From the NCBI GenBank assembly GCA_016584305.1, contig JACEEZ010023443.1, positions 123,501 to 187,500 of the forward strand: 64,000 nt of DNA. The letters run 5' to 3'. The notes under the pieces were generated by a model, which saw nothing but the letters and a program-made list of their open reading frames with translations, did not search any database and had not been told where the DNA came from. The stretch is from Chionoecetes opilio (Eukaryota > Arthropoda > Malacostraca > Decapoda > Majidae). A program made the position numbers and the translations under genes. Below are positions 1 to 12,100 of this stretch, one piece after another (the first letter of the stretch is position 1; each line of letters opens with the position of its first letter).

Positions 1-600
1 TCTCCCTGAAATAAATGACACACCTTATTTCGATGGAGGTAAATGGTACATTTTGACGTGCTTTCGTCAAGTGTCTCCCGCTGAATACTACTGAGACGTA
101 CCCAGGGTCAATATCGACGAGCTGATCCCAGGTTCGAGTCCCGCGTGCCCGAGAGTAGTTTGTTATGGACCACTATATACCCCTGCCGTACCTGCAGTCG
201 CGGCGGTACGGGGCTCACGCCGGTAAAAATGGAAGAGGACTGCGCGGTCCTTTTCGAGACCGATTCCTTTTTCCTAGCCAAAATTTGGTGCTTTATCAAC
301 ACTCAATCTGAGTCAGTCAGTGTTGAAATAGTAGTCGAGGAAGAGGAAGGAAGTGTCTGTGTGCGCTATAGACAACTATAAAAATATTGCAATATGTATA
401 CAAGTTTGAAGTTTACGCAGAAGTAGATTAGTACTGCACAGTATTATTATACCGAGTACAAAATAATACAGAAAACGTGAGTATTAAGGTCGGTAGCGAG
501 CGCGCAGTTCTCATCCATTATAACCAAGGACGGCAAGACTCTAGAATTTTACCAAAACTAGGAAAATAAATGGCAAACTCATCATGACTTTTCAAGCTCT
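1..600. other. Unassigned sequence with a tRNA-like B box
   Basis: GGTTCGAGTCC at about 131-141 is a perfect RNA polymerase III B box and may be the remnant of another tRNA-derived SINE, but no convincing A box or tRNA fold was seen. I see nothing else of note; short open frames here have no recognisable similarity. Confidence 0.3.
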
Positions 601-766
601 CAGCCTCACACACCACCACCATCACCACCACAACCATACCCACCACCACCACCACACCCACGCCACCACCCCATCATCACCACCACGCCCACCACACCAC
701 CACCACAACACCACAGAAATTAGGTAATCAGCTGAGGCAACACACACACACACACACACACACACA
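601..766. repeat. CAC-rich tract and (CA)n microsatellite
   Basis: Irregular CCA/CAC-rich DNA at about 608-710 and a (CA)n run at about 739-766. Confidence 0.8.
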
Positions 767-1146
767 CTACTACTCACACTTTCTCCGTCAGTTCTCGTAC
801 TTTCCACATGTTCAGCATCTTGCCTGGTCCCTTTACAGAGGCGTTGTGTAGGCGTGCGGGCGTGAAGGGTTTGCTAGTAATGCTCAGTGCACCGAAATCT
901 GCCACTAATAACTTTCCCTCAACATGGCCACGACAACACTTCACTCGCACTCATGTTAAAACAAAAACATTCACAACTTTTTTTATCATTCATGTTTACT
1001 CATGTTTTTCAAGTGTTGAATGAATAGTGTAATTATTTATGAAGTTTTTGTGGATCTTAATTCAATATGTGTAAGGTTTCAGTATTGTTATTATTTTTTG
1101 AGAAAGTTTCGAATGTGTACCGCGGGAAGTTTGAAATAGATGTGTA

Positions 1147-1465
1147 TTCATCTAGTAGCTGTATTCATCTACGTAGTTGTATTTTACAGGGCCAGAGCAA
1201 TGCTCGTGTGGCCCCGTCTTCATATCAACATTTTTAACATTCATCCTTAGTGCTTTTTTTTTTTGTGTTGGCCGAAGCCAGCACCCCGGAGAGCAGATCA
1301 CAAACCCCGGCTTACACCCGGTACCCATTCACTGCTGGGTGGACTGGGGCTCGGGTTTTAAGGAAACAACCCATCTGTTTCCGCTCCTCCCGGGGATCGA
1401 ACCCGGGACTTCTCGGTTGTGAACCGAGCGTGCTTCCTCTACACCACGGAGTACCCGTCTACACC
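1147..1465 (-). mobile_element. tRNA-Val-derived SINE, copy 1
   Basis: On the minus strand the element starts near 1465 with a tRNA-like head: B box GGTTCGATCCC and an anticodon arm CTCGG-TTCACAA-CCGAG, matching the copy at 22495 whose loop reads CTCACAA (CAC, valine). A body follows and the tail holds TACAACTAGATGAATACA-like repeats. The terminal CGGAGTACCCGT is duplicated at 1446-1480. Confidence 0.8.
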
Positions 1466-1482
1466 ACGGAGTACCCGTAACC

Positions 1483-1816
1483 CGTGTGTGTGTGTGTGTG
1501 TGTATTCATCTAGTTGTATTCATCTAGTTGTATTCATCTAGTTGTATTTTACAGGGCCTGAGCAACGCTCAGGCCCCGTCTCCATATCAAATTTAATTTT
1601 TCATTTTATCATTCCTCCTTATAGTGTTGGCCTAAGCCACCACCCCGGGAGGGGGGTGCCAGCCCCCGGCTAACACCCGGTACCCATTCACTGCTGGGTG
1701 GACAGGGGCTCGGGTTTTAAGAAGACCGCCAGTCTGTCTTCGCTCCGCCCGGGGATCGAACCCGGGACTTCTCGGTTGTGAGCCGAGCGTGCTAACCCTT
1801 ACACTACGGAGTTCCC
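1483..1816 (-). mobile_element. tRNA-Val-derived SINE, copy 2, with CA tail
   Basis: Same family and orientation as copy 1. tRNA-like head at about 1740-1816 with anticodon-arm sequence CTCGGCTCACAACCGAG; tail of repeated CTAGATGAATACAA at 1504-1540 that runs directly into (CA)n at 1483-1503 (GT on the plus strand). Confidence 0.82.
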
Positions 1817-1818
1817 CT

Positions 1819-1833
1819 ACACACACACACACG

Positions 1834-1871
<38 letters not shown>
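1819..1871. repeat. (CA)n/(GT)n microsatellite
   Basis: A CA run switches to GT around CGGAGTG, next to the SINE head. Confidence 0.85.
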
Positions 1872-1872
<1 letters not shown>

Positions 1873-2174
1873 CTTACTCCTTTTTTCTTCATTTATTAAC
1901 TTATTCATACATTTCATCCTTTCTTTCTCTTGTTCATTTATTCATTTTTTCTTTCTCTCTCGCATTCAAATTCATTTTTTCTATATTTCTTACATTCTTT
2001 CTATCTATATCTGACCTAAATTGATCCACCACCCTTTGCTATAAATAAAGAAAATTCAATATTAAAAAAACTCAATATTAAAAAAACTCAATATTAAGCA
2101 AGGTCATTTTGTCACTATTTAATTTTTGTGTAATTTTTGGAGTAACGGGACCGTCTCCTTTATGGGGACTGGCA

Positions 2175-2375
2175 GCTACGGTCGCTAAATTCTGAGGTTT
2201 CCAGTCCAAAAGATCACTAATTTCCGTACTCCGAGGTTACCAGTTAATAAAGTCGCCGATTTCTGAGGTTTCCAGTTAAAAAGGTCACTAATTTCTGAGG
2301 TTTCCAGTTAAAGAGGTCACTAATTTCTGAGGTTTCCAGTTAAAAAGGTCACTAATTTCCAATGTTTCAAGTTAA
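2175..2375. repeat. Short minisatellite, about 33-bp unit
   Basis: Five to six imperfect tandem units built on GGTCACTAATTTCTGAGGTT followed by TCCAGTTAAA. Confidence 0.75.
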
Positions 2376-2423
2376 TTTACCTGATTTCTGAAGTCTCCTG
2401 TTAATACGGTCGCTAATGTTGGT

Positions 2424-2682
2424 ACCGTAGATAACACTAAAGTCGCCAGTCACTCGCCACTGCACTAATGTCGCCAGGCACAATATATTACGAAATTTAG
2501 CATCACTACAGACTTTTATGTGCCACTGAAGACATGTAGTGTGATGTACATAATATAAACTACTGTGCATGTCTCTTCAGTGGCACATAAAAGTCTGTAA
2601 TGATGCTAAAATTCGTAATATATTGTGCCTGGCGATATTAGTGCAGTGGCAAGTGACTGGCGACTATAGTGTTATCTACGTT
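2424..2682. mobile_element. Palindromic MITE, family P1, copy 1
   Basis: Nearly the whole 259 bp is one inverted repeat. The left arm begins ACCGTAGATAACACTAAAGT and the right arm ends with its imperfect complement; the arms meet around 2545. The two short opposite-strand open frames here are the same sequence read twice and are not genes. Confidence 0.85.
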
Positions 2683-2839
2683 AGTGGGCTTTTCGTTACT
2701 CTTTCTTTTGTACTTGGCCAATCCTTTTATCAGATAATCAGTGGGTGTTATAAGTAATCTTTCTTTTAATATCTTTACCCCTACATTTTGGTTATGTTGC
2801 AAATTCCGTCTTAGGTACCCACTCCCATTTTTTACATAA

Positions 2840-2992
2840 TAAGAACATAAGTAAATAAGGAAGCTCCAAGAGGCCGTGAGACGTACACGAGGTAGTTCCT
2901 GTTACTTAACTCTACCTATATCCACCTCTCTTCCCCATCCATAAATTTAACCAGACTCCTTTTAAAGACCCCAATAGACTCCGCATTTTATT
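2840..2992 (+). repeat. Dispersed 'ACATAAG' repeat
   Basis: Begins ATAAGAACATAAGTAAATAAG and continues AAGCTCCAAGAGGCCGTGAG, then ACGAGGTAGTTCCTGTTACT. Related fragments lie near 8330, 9488, 17229, 33520, 33690 and, reversed, 28000 and 41700. Probably a SINE or LINE 3' end; family not identified. Confidence 0.65.
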
Positions 2993-3118
2993 TTTTTATG
3001 TCACCCACTTACCGTACTGTACATATGAACAAACTTTAAATATATCACTGCTGATAGTTTTGAGTTATACATGCAGGTATGCCATGGCTGAGTTTCAATC
3101 TAAGCATAAGCTGTGATG

Positions 3119-3320
<202 letters not shown>

Positions 3321-3617
3321 AAATTATAGTGTTATTGACGGTAGTAAGTAAATAAGTACAATACGTATATTGTTACATTGTTACATACCATACCTTCCTT
3401 CTCATGCATTTTCTTGTCATAAGGTAATAAGGAGAGAACAATATTCACTGTATACAACTATAATTACAAAGCATGTAATGAAAGTGTCTATATTATAAAT
3501 GATATTGGATTCATCTTTAGTAATCTTTTATCACCTTACTTTAAAACAGCATGAATTACGCAGAATGAGAGAATACGGGAGTAGCTAAAACCATTCAGTA
3601 ACTTGTTGAATGCATGT

Positions 3618-3855
3618 ACCGTCAACAACACTATAGTCGCCACCGCACTAATGTCGCCAGGCGCCATATATTACCAATTTTGGCATCACTACAGATTTGT
3701 ATGTGTCATTAAAGAGGCATGTACAGTAGTTTATATTATGTACGTGTCTTCAGTGACACATACAAGTCTGCAGTGATGCTATAATTCGTAATATTCGCCT
3801 GAAAAATACGCCTGGCGACATTAGTGCAGTGGCGACTATACTGTTATTGACGGTA
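3618..3855. mobile_element. Palindromic MITE, family P1, copy 2
   Basis: Inverted-repeat element starting ACCGTCAACAACACTATAGT and ending in the near-complement; same internal TCGCCAGGCG and GCATCACTACAGA blocks as copy 1. Confidence 0.82.
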
Positions 3856-3860
3856 GTGGT

Positions 3861-4515
3861 ACCGTAGATAACAGTGAAGTCGCCAGTTCTACGTTTCTTT
3901 GTTATTTACATACGTGTGGTGGCGTTAATACTTACATTTCTACATCCATGATTTCAGGAAAGTTAGAAGGGTCTATTTGGAAAGTCTGTGTCATTTTGTG
4001 TCTTCATCTGTGTCATAGTAGGGCTATAAATGAACAAATGACAAAAATAAAACCGAGTGGCGACCTCACTATACCTACTACAGTAAAGTCGCCAGCTAGT
4101 ATTTTAACCCAACAGTTGAGTCGCCACTCTGGGGAATTCAGGGAAATTAGAGGTAAAGTAAAACAAGTCTCTATATATATTAGCTGCGGAAGATGCTTGG
4201 ATATATAAAAATTCCTCTGCCAACGTGAAAATAAATTCTATTCAAGTTTGAAAGATCTGGCAAGTCTGTGTCCTGCCGCCCGAAAGGCTACTGTTTACTG
4301 TCTGTCATGGCGCGAAGAAAAACGTGAGATGCAAAATGCGCAACAGTTATACTTGCAGATACAAAGCGTAAAACAACGCTGAAACAGGGTAGATTATACA
4401 GTCATGATATAAACTACTGTGTAACATCTTCAGTGGCACATAAAAATCAGTAGTGATGCTATAATTCGTAATATTCGACTTCACTGCAGGTGGCGACTTC
4501 ACTGTTATCTACGGT
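3861..4515. mobile_element. Longer P1-related element with 24-bp terminal repeats
   Basis: ACCGTAGATAACAGTGAAGT at 3861 (continuing CGCC) is the exact complement of the bases ending at 4515. Between them are about 600 bp that are not palindromic, with P1-like half-elements near each end. Begins only 5 bases after P1 copy 2. Possibly a less deleted member of the family that gave rise to P1. Confidence 0.65.
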
Positions 4516-4625
4516 AATGGTCGTACTATTAGAAGGGCATCACACACCTTGGAAAACCCTGCAATGGATACATTTCTTGACTGTCTGTGATATTAGCACT
4601 TTAACCCTTTCACGCCCAGATCTTC

Positions 4626-5596
<971 letters not shown>

Positions 5597-5847
5597 ATTT
5601 GCTATAAAAAAAATTGTCTGTTGTGGAGCCATAACATTACAAAAGGAACTGAAAATACCAAATTAGCCAGTAGACAAGGATACTAAACAGGTCATATCTA
5701 TAAAATATTTCTTATATTCACTAAAAATGGTCTAACGGTACCCAGATTAATATGAAAATTACGTTCTGGGCCTCAAGGGGACATGAACTTGAACTTGAAC
5801 ATTGAAATAAGCTTTATATAACAGCCTCTATTATATTCACGTATATG

Positions 5848-6930
5848 GCTGAGCCCCAATAACATGGCTGACAATGCATGAACGTTTGCTGAGCCCCAAT
5901 AACATGGCTGACAATGCATGAACGTTTGCTGAACCCCAGTAACATGGCTGACAATGCATGAACGTTTGCTGAGCCCCAATAACATGGCTGACAATGCATG
6001 AACGTTTGCTGAACCCCAGTAACATGGCTGACAATGCATGAACGTTTGCTGAGCCCCAATAACATGGCTGACAATGCATGAACGTTTGCTGAGCCCCAAT
6101 AACATGGCTGACAATGCATGAACGTTTGCTGAGCCCCAATAACATGGCTGACAATGCATGAACGTTTGCTGAGCCCCAATAACATGGCTGACAATGCATG
6201 AACGTTTGCTGAAACCCCATAACATGGCTGACAATGCATGAACGTTGCTGAGCCCCAATAACATGGTGACAATGCATGAACTTTTGCTGAGCCCAATAAC
6301 ATGGCTGACAATGCATGAACGTTTGCTGAGCCCCAATAACATGGCTGACAATGCATGAACTTTTGCTGAGCTCCAATAACATGGCTGACAATGCATGAAC
6401 GTTTGCTGAACCCCAGTAACATGGCTGACAATGCGTGAACGTTTGCTGAACCCCAGTAACATGGCTGACAATGCATGAACGTTTGCTGAGCCCCAGTAAC
6501 ATGGCTGACAATGCATGAACGTTTGCTGAGCCCCAGTAACATGGCTGACAATGCGTGAACGTTTGCTGAGCCCCAGTAACATGACTGACAATGCATGAAC
6601 GTTTGCTGAACCCCAGTAACATGGCTGACAATGCATGAACGTTTGCTGAGCCCCAATAACATGGCTGACAATGCATGAACGTTTGCTGAACCCCAGTAAC
6701 ATGGCTGACAATGCATGAACGTTTGCTGAGCCCCAGTAACATGGCTGACAATGCTAGAACGTTTGCTGAGCCCCAATAATATATGGCTGACAATGCATGA
6801 ACGTTTGCTGAGCCCCAGTAACATGGCTGACAATGCTAGAACGTTTGCTGAGCCCCAATAATATATGGCTGACAATGCATGAACGTTTGCTGAACCCCAG
6901 TAACATGGCTGACAATGCATGAACGTTTAC
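5848..6930. repeat. Minisatellite, 40-bp unit, about 27 copies
   Basis: Unit starts GCTGAGCCCCAATAACATGG and ends TGACAATGCATGAACGTTT. Copies are 90-100% alike; the main variants are GAGCCCCAATAA versus GAACCCCAGTAA, and near the right end some units have ATATATGG or CTAGAACG. One region (6215-6300) has several single-base deletions. The unit lacks stops on the minus strand in all frames, giving spurious 300-368-residue open frames. Confidence 0.96.
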
Positions 6931-7068
6931 TTCCAAATGAAAGGTTATGTATCAAATAAAAGCAAAAACTTTCGATAAATGATTCAATAAAGATTAAGAT
7001 ACATAGACAGAATGCTGACAATGGTAATGCCTAACCTAATTATCAACTTAAATTGGTGGTATAGTCTT

Positions 7069-7295
7069 ACCGTCAATAACACTATAGCCGCCACTGCACT
7101 AATGTCGCCAGGCGCTAAATATTACGAATTTTAGCATCACTACAGACTTGTATGTGCCACTGAAGACAGGCACATAATATATACTACTGTGCATGCCTCT
7201 TTAGTGGCACATACAATTCTGTAGTGATGCTTAAATTCGTAATATATGACGCCTGGCGACATTAGTGCAGTGGCGACTATAGTGTTATTGACGGT
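7069..7295. mobile_element. Palindromic MITE, family P1, copy 3
   Basis: Starts ACCGTCAATAACACTATAGC and ends with the near-complement ATAGTGTTATTGACGGT; the best preserved P1 hairpin in the window. Confidence 0.85.
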
Positions 7296-7422
7296 AATCA
7301 ATCGCACATATTTACTCTTCCTCTCATGGCTTCATCACATTAATTTCCGTGTTTTGAAATCTTTGTACTACAGAGTTACCTTAATACTGACGAACACAGG
7401 AAGAAGTGACAAAGCAGAGGAT

Positions 7423-7735
7423 AGTATTCCAGATGAACACCGAATTCACTTTGGTGAACGCAACAATTTTTTTTCTGGTGAGTTTTGAATTAATCTGCAA
7501 ACAATTCCTGTCGCAATTATTATTTTTTTTTTAAAGGTTAAGTTAGGTTAGGTATAGGTTTGGTTAGGTTCAATTTGGTTTTTTGTCATTTTTGTTGCAA
7601 AAACACACACACAAAAAAAAAAAGGGATTTGCAACAGAAACATTTAGCAGATTAATACAAAACACATCAAAACTTACCAGAAAAAAAATTGTTTCGTCCA
7701 CCAAAGGAAGTTTGGTGTTCATCTGGAAATTTATC
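7423..7735. mobile_element. Fold-back MITE, family P2, copy 1
   Basis: Arms begin TTCCAGATGAACACCGAATT and end with the complement CGGTGTTCATCTGGAA-like sequence. The centre holds a GGTTAAGTTAGGTTAGG loop. Other copies at 26416, 26887 and 57134. Confidence 0.83.
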
Positions 7736-7772
7736 AACCAGTGAGACAAGGAATATACTGATACATTTTGTT

Positions 7773-8196
7773 ATATCTAATTTACCAGTAGCTTTCATCG
7801 TGATGAGTTGATACAAATGCCAGTCCAGTAATAAGAAGGGAGAAATGGACTGGTGGTTAATCTTATGGCATTCACAGAGACGATGTATTCTGCATATAAG
7901 ATTTTACCAATACTTTCTACATGTAAAGTTACTGAAATCTATGAAATTGCCTCTATTTCCTTTGTATTCTTTGTATCTAATTTACCAGTGACTTTCATCG
8001 TGATAAGTTGATATAAATGCCAGTCCAGTAAGAAGTAGTAAAGGGAGAGATGGACTGGTGGTTAACTTATGAAGAAGCAGAAGAAGAAGAAGTTTTGCTT
8101 ATAGCATTCACAGAGCTATGTATTCTGCATATCAGTTTTTACCATTACTTTCTACATGTAAAGTTACTGAAATCTACGAAATTGTCTCTATTTTCA
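7773..8196. repeat. Tandem duplication, about 210-bp unit, two copies
   Basis: TATCTAATTTACCAGTAGCT and following sequence at 7773 recurs at 7975 with about 90% identity; the second copy has an extra AGA/GAA run near 8070. Confidence 0.8.
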
Positions 8197-8329
8197 TGTT
8201 TCTGGAATCAAATACTTGCATGAATTTTCCCCCTCTGAATGTGCTTATCTTTACAATCTCTCTTATCTATTGGAATAAATCTTTATGGTGGTAATCTTTC
8301 CTTACTATCTTTACTTCCCTTTTCCTTAC

Positions 8330-8560
8330 TAAGAATATAATAGCATAAGGAAGCTACAAAAGGCTATTTCTTTTTTAAATCTACGCTTTTCCAGTTTGAA
8401 TCGGTTACTTCTTGTTCTACCCTGTTTACTAGCCATAAGAACTTTTCCTACATCTCCTTTATTGTATCCCTCTAACATCTACAATCAGCTCACTGTATCT
8501 ATCCTTGGATCAGAACATTAGCACATCATCCAATCTGTCTTGTATTTCTTCCAGTAAGCT
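8330..8560 (+). repeat. Dispersed 'ACATAAG' repeat fragment
   Basis: ATAAGGAAGCTACAAAAGGC followed by the CTACGCTTTTCCAGTTTGAA block also found at 9718. Part of the same family as 2840 and 9488. Confidence 0.55.
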
Positions 8561-8668
8561 ACTCTCGTTTAAAATGTTTCCTCATGAATATAGTAAATAC
8601 AGCATGAATACTTGCATCTAGATAACCTCTGTATTGTAACAATTATAAAATATTGAACTAGGTTAATA

Positions 8669-8804
<136 letters not shown>

Positions 8805-8984
8805 CCTACTTAAAGAAAAACATATATTATAATCCCTCAATATATACACATAAATATATAAATAACAAGGATTTGTCCATTTTCTCATCGCTACATTAGA
8901 TGGTCAACATTTTATAAGCTTTGAAACTTGAAATCAAGAACCTATCTACTTAACCAACATGAACACCTAGGTCTTCACACGCTG

Positions 8985-9104
8985 CTATAGTCCACCACCA
9001 CTGCGGTCGACGGTGATTTTCTTCCTCTGGTCCTCTTCTGCCATTTCCACCAGTTGTGCGAAGCGCGAGTGTGAGATGGAACCCACCTTGATCGCTGCCA
9101 TCAT
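8985..9104 (-). CDS. GPD2: GPD2 coding exon 9 (C-terminus)
   Basis: 39 codons plus TAG: MMAAIKVGSISHSRFAQLVE, MAEEDQRKKI and VDRSGGGL. The terminal VDRS(C/G)GGL is diagnostic for GPD2. Acceptor GCCTCCCAG. The open frame extends upstream through the acceptor into a MITE (9161-9373), which is intron. No clear AATAAA was found before the CT tract at 8671. Confidence 0.93.
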   Translation of the reverse strand: MMAAIKVGSISHSRFAQLVEMAEEDQRKKITVDRSGGGL

Positions 9105-12100
9105 CTGGGAGGCAAGGTTTTGTGTTACTAGATATGTGAGAGTATACCTACCTACGTCTTTAACCCCTTGAGGCCCAGAACGTATTCCATTGTAATTTGG
9201 GTAGGCCATTAGACGATTTTTAGTGCATACAAGCAATATTTTATAGACATGACCTGTTTATTATCCTTGTCCACTAACTAATTTGGTATATTAAGTGACT
9301 TTTCTTAATTTTATGGCTCGACAACATACAATTTTTTTTATAGCAAAGGAAAGATCTGGGTGTGAAGGGGTTAATAGCAGCATTGTGCATTGAAGAGATT
9401 AAGACAAGTGATAGAGATAGTTGGAAGCATATAGGCAATGGATAGAGATAGTTATAAGCGTATAGGCAATGGATAGAGATTGTTGGAACATAAGAACATA
9501 AGAAAATAAGGAAGCTACAAGAAGCCGTGAGACCTACACGAGGTAGTTCCTGTTACTTAACACTACCTACATCCACTTTTCATCCTCATCCATAAATTTA
9601 TCTAGCCTCCTTTTAAAGCTCTCTAATGACCCCGCACTAACTACCTGTCTACTGAGTCCATTCCAATCATTTACCACCCTATTTGTAACCAGTTTTTCCC
9701 TATTTCTTTTTTTAATCTACGCTTTTCCAGCTTGAATCTGTTACTTCTTAAGTGACTTTACTTTGTTATTAGATATGTGAGAATAGCCTACGTCTTTACA
9801 TCATGGCAGTTCAATTGGGCATTGAAGAGGTTGAGGCAATGGATAGAGATTGTTGGCAGCATATAGGCAATGGATAGAGATTGTTGGCAGCATATAGGCA
9901 ATGGATAGAGATTGTTGGCAGCGTATAGGCAATGGATAGAGATTGTTGGCAGCGTATAGGCAATGGATAGAGATTGTTGGCAGCGTATAGGCAATGGATA
10001 GAGATTGTTGGCAGCATATAGGCAATGAATAGAGATTGTTGGCAGCATATAGGCAATGGATAGAGATTGTTGGCAGCGTATAGGCAATGGATAGAGATTG
10101 TTGGCAGCGTATAGGCAATGGATAGAGATTGTTGGCAGCATATAGGCAATGGATAGAGATTGTTGGCAGCATATAGGCAATGGATAGAGATTGTTGGCAG
10201 CGTATAGGCAATGGATAGAGATTGTTGGAAGCATATAGGCAATGGATAGAGATTGTTGGCAGCATATAGGCAATGGATAGAGATTGTTGGCAGCATATAG
10301 GCAATGGATAGAGATTATTGGAAGCGTATAGGCAATGGATAGAGACTGTTGGCAGCATATAGGCAATGGATAGAGATTGTTGGTAGCATATAGGCAATGG
10401 ATAGAGATTGTTGGCAGCGTATAGGCAATGGATAGAGATTGTTGGCAGCGTATAGGCAATGGATAGAGATTGTTGGCAGCATATAGGCAATGGATAGAGA
10501 TTGTTGGCAGCATATAGGCAATGGATAGAGATTGTTGGCAGCCTATAGGCAATGGATAGAGATTGTTGGCAGCACATAGGCAATGGATAGAGATTGTTGG
10601 CAGCATATAGGCAATGGATAGAGATTGTTGGAAGCATATAGGCAATGGATAGAGATTGTTGGCAGCATATAGGCAATGGATAGATATTGTTGGCAGCATA
10701 TAGGCAATGGATAGAGATTGTTGTCAGCATATAGGCAATGGATAGAGATTGTTGGCAGCATATAGGCAATGGATAGATATTGTTGGCAGCATATAGGCAA
10801 TGGATAGAGATTGTTGGCAGCGTATAGGCAATGGATAGAGATTGTTGGCAGCGTATAGGCAATGGATAGAGATTGTTGGCAGCATATAGGCAATGGATAG
10901 AGATTGTTGGCAGCATATAGGCAATGAATAGAGATTGTTGGCAGCATATAGGCAATGGATAGAGATTGTTGGCAGCATATAGGCAATAGATAGAGATTGT
11001 TGGCAGCATATAGGCAATGGATAGAGATTGTTGGCAGCATATAGGCAATGGATAGAGATTGTTGGAAGCATATAGGCAATGGATAGAGATTGTTGGCAGC
11101 ATATAGGCAATGGATAGAGATTGTTGGCAGCGTATAGGCAATGGATAGAGATTGTTGGCAGCATATAGGCAATGGATAGATATTGTTGGCAGCATATAGG
11201 CAATGGATAGAGATTGTTGGCAGCATATAGGCAATGGATAGATATTGTTGGAAGCATATAGGCAATGGATAGAGATTGTTGGAAGCATATAGGCAATGGA
11301 TAGAGATTGTTGGCAGCATATAGGCAATGGATAGAGATTGTTGGCAGCATATAGGCAATGGATAGAGATTGTTGGCAGCGTATAGGCAATGGATAGAGAT
11401 TGTTGCAAGCGTATAGGCAATGGATAGAGATAGTTGGCAGCGTATAGACAATGGATAGAGATTGTTGGCAGCGTATAGGCAATGGATAGAGATTGTTGGC
11501 AACGTATAGGCAATGGATAGAGATTGTTGGCAGCATATAGGCAATGGATAGAGATTGTTGGCAGCGTATAGGCAATGGATAGAGATTGTTGGCAGCATAT
11601 AGGCAATGGATAGAGATTGTTGGCAGCGTATAGGCAATGGATAGAGATTGTTGGCAGCATATAGGCAATGGATAGAGATTGTTGGCAGCATATAGGCAAT
11701 GGATAGAGATTGTTGGAAGCGTATAGGCAATGGATAGAGATTGTTGGCAGCATATAGGCAATCGATAGAGATTGTTGGAAGCATATAGGCAATGGATAGA
11801 GATTGTTGGAAGCATATAGGCAATGGATAGAGATTGTTGGCAGCATATGGGCAATGGATAGAGATTGTTGGAAGCATATAGGCAATGGATAGAGATTGTT
11901 GGCAGCATATAGGCAATGGATATAGGGTTGTTGCAGCATATAGGCAATGGATAGAGATTGTTGGCAGCATATAGGCAATGGATAGAAATTGTTTGCAGCG
12001 TATAGGCAATGGATAGAGATTGTTGGCAGCATATAGGCAATGGATAGAGATTGTTGGAAGCATATAGGCAATGGATAGAGATTGTTGGCAGCATATAGGC

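Noticed and set aside
2367..2757. Opposite-strand frames with similar peptides
   Set aside because: The same palindromic MITE arm read on both strands.
5773..6936. Minus-strand open frames of 312-368 residues
   Set aside because: Produced by the stop-free 40-bp minisatellite; all three frames are open, as expected for an artefact.
8985..9236. Start of an independent 83-residue protein
   Set aside because: The upstream half is R230 MITE and intron sequence; only the part after the acceptor at 9105 matches the GPD2 C-terminus.
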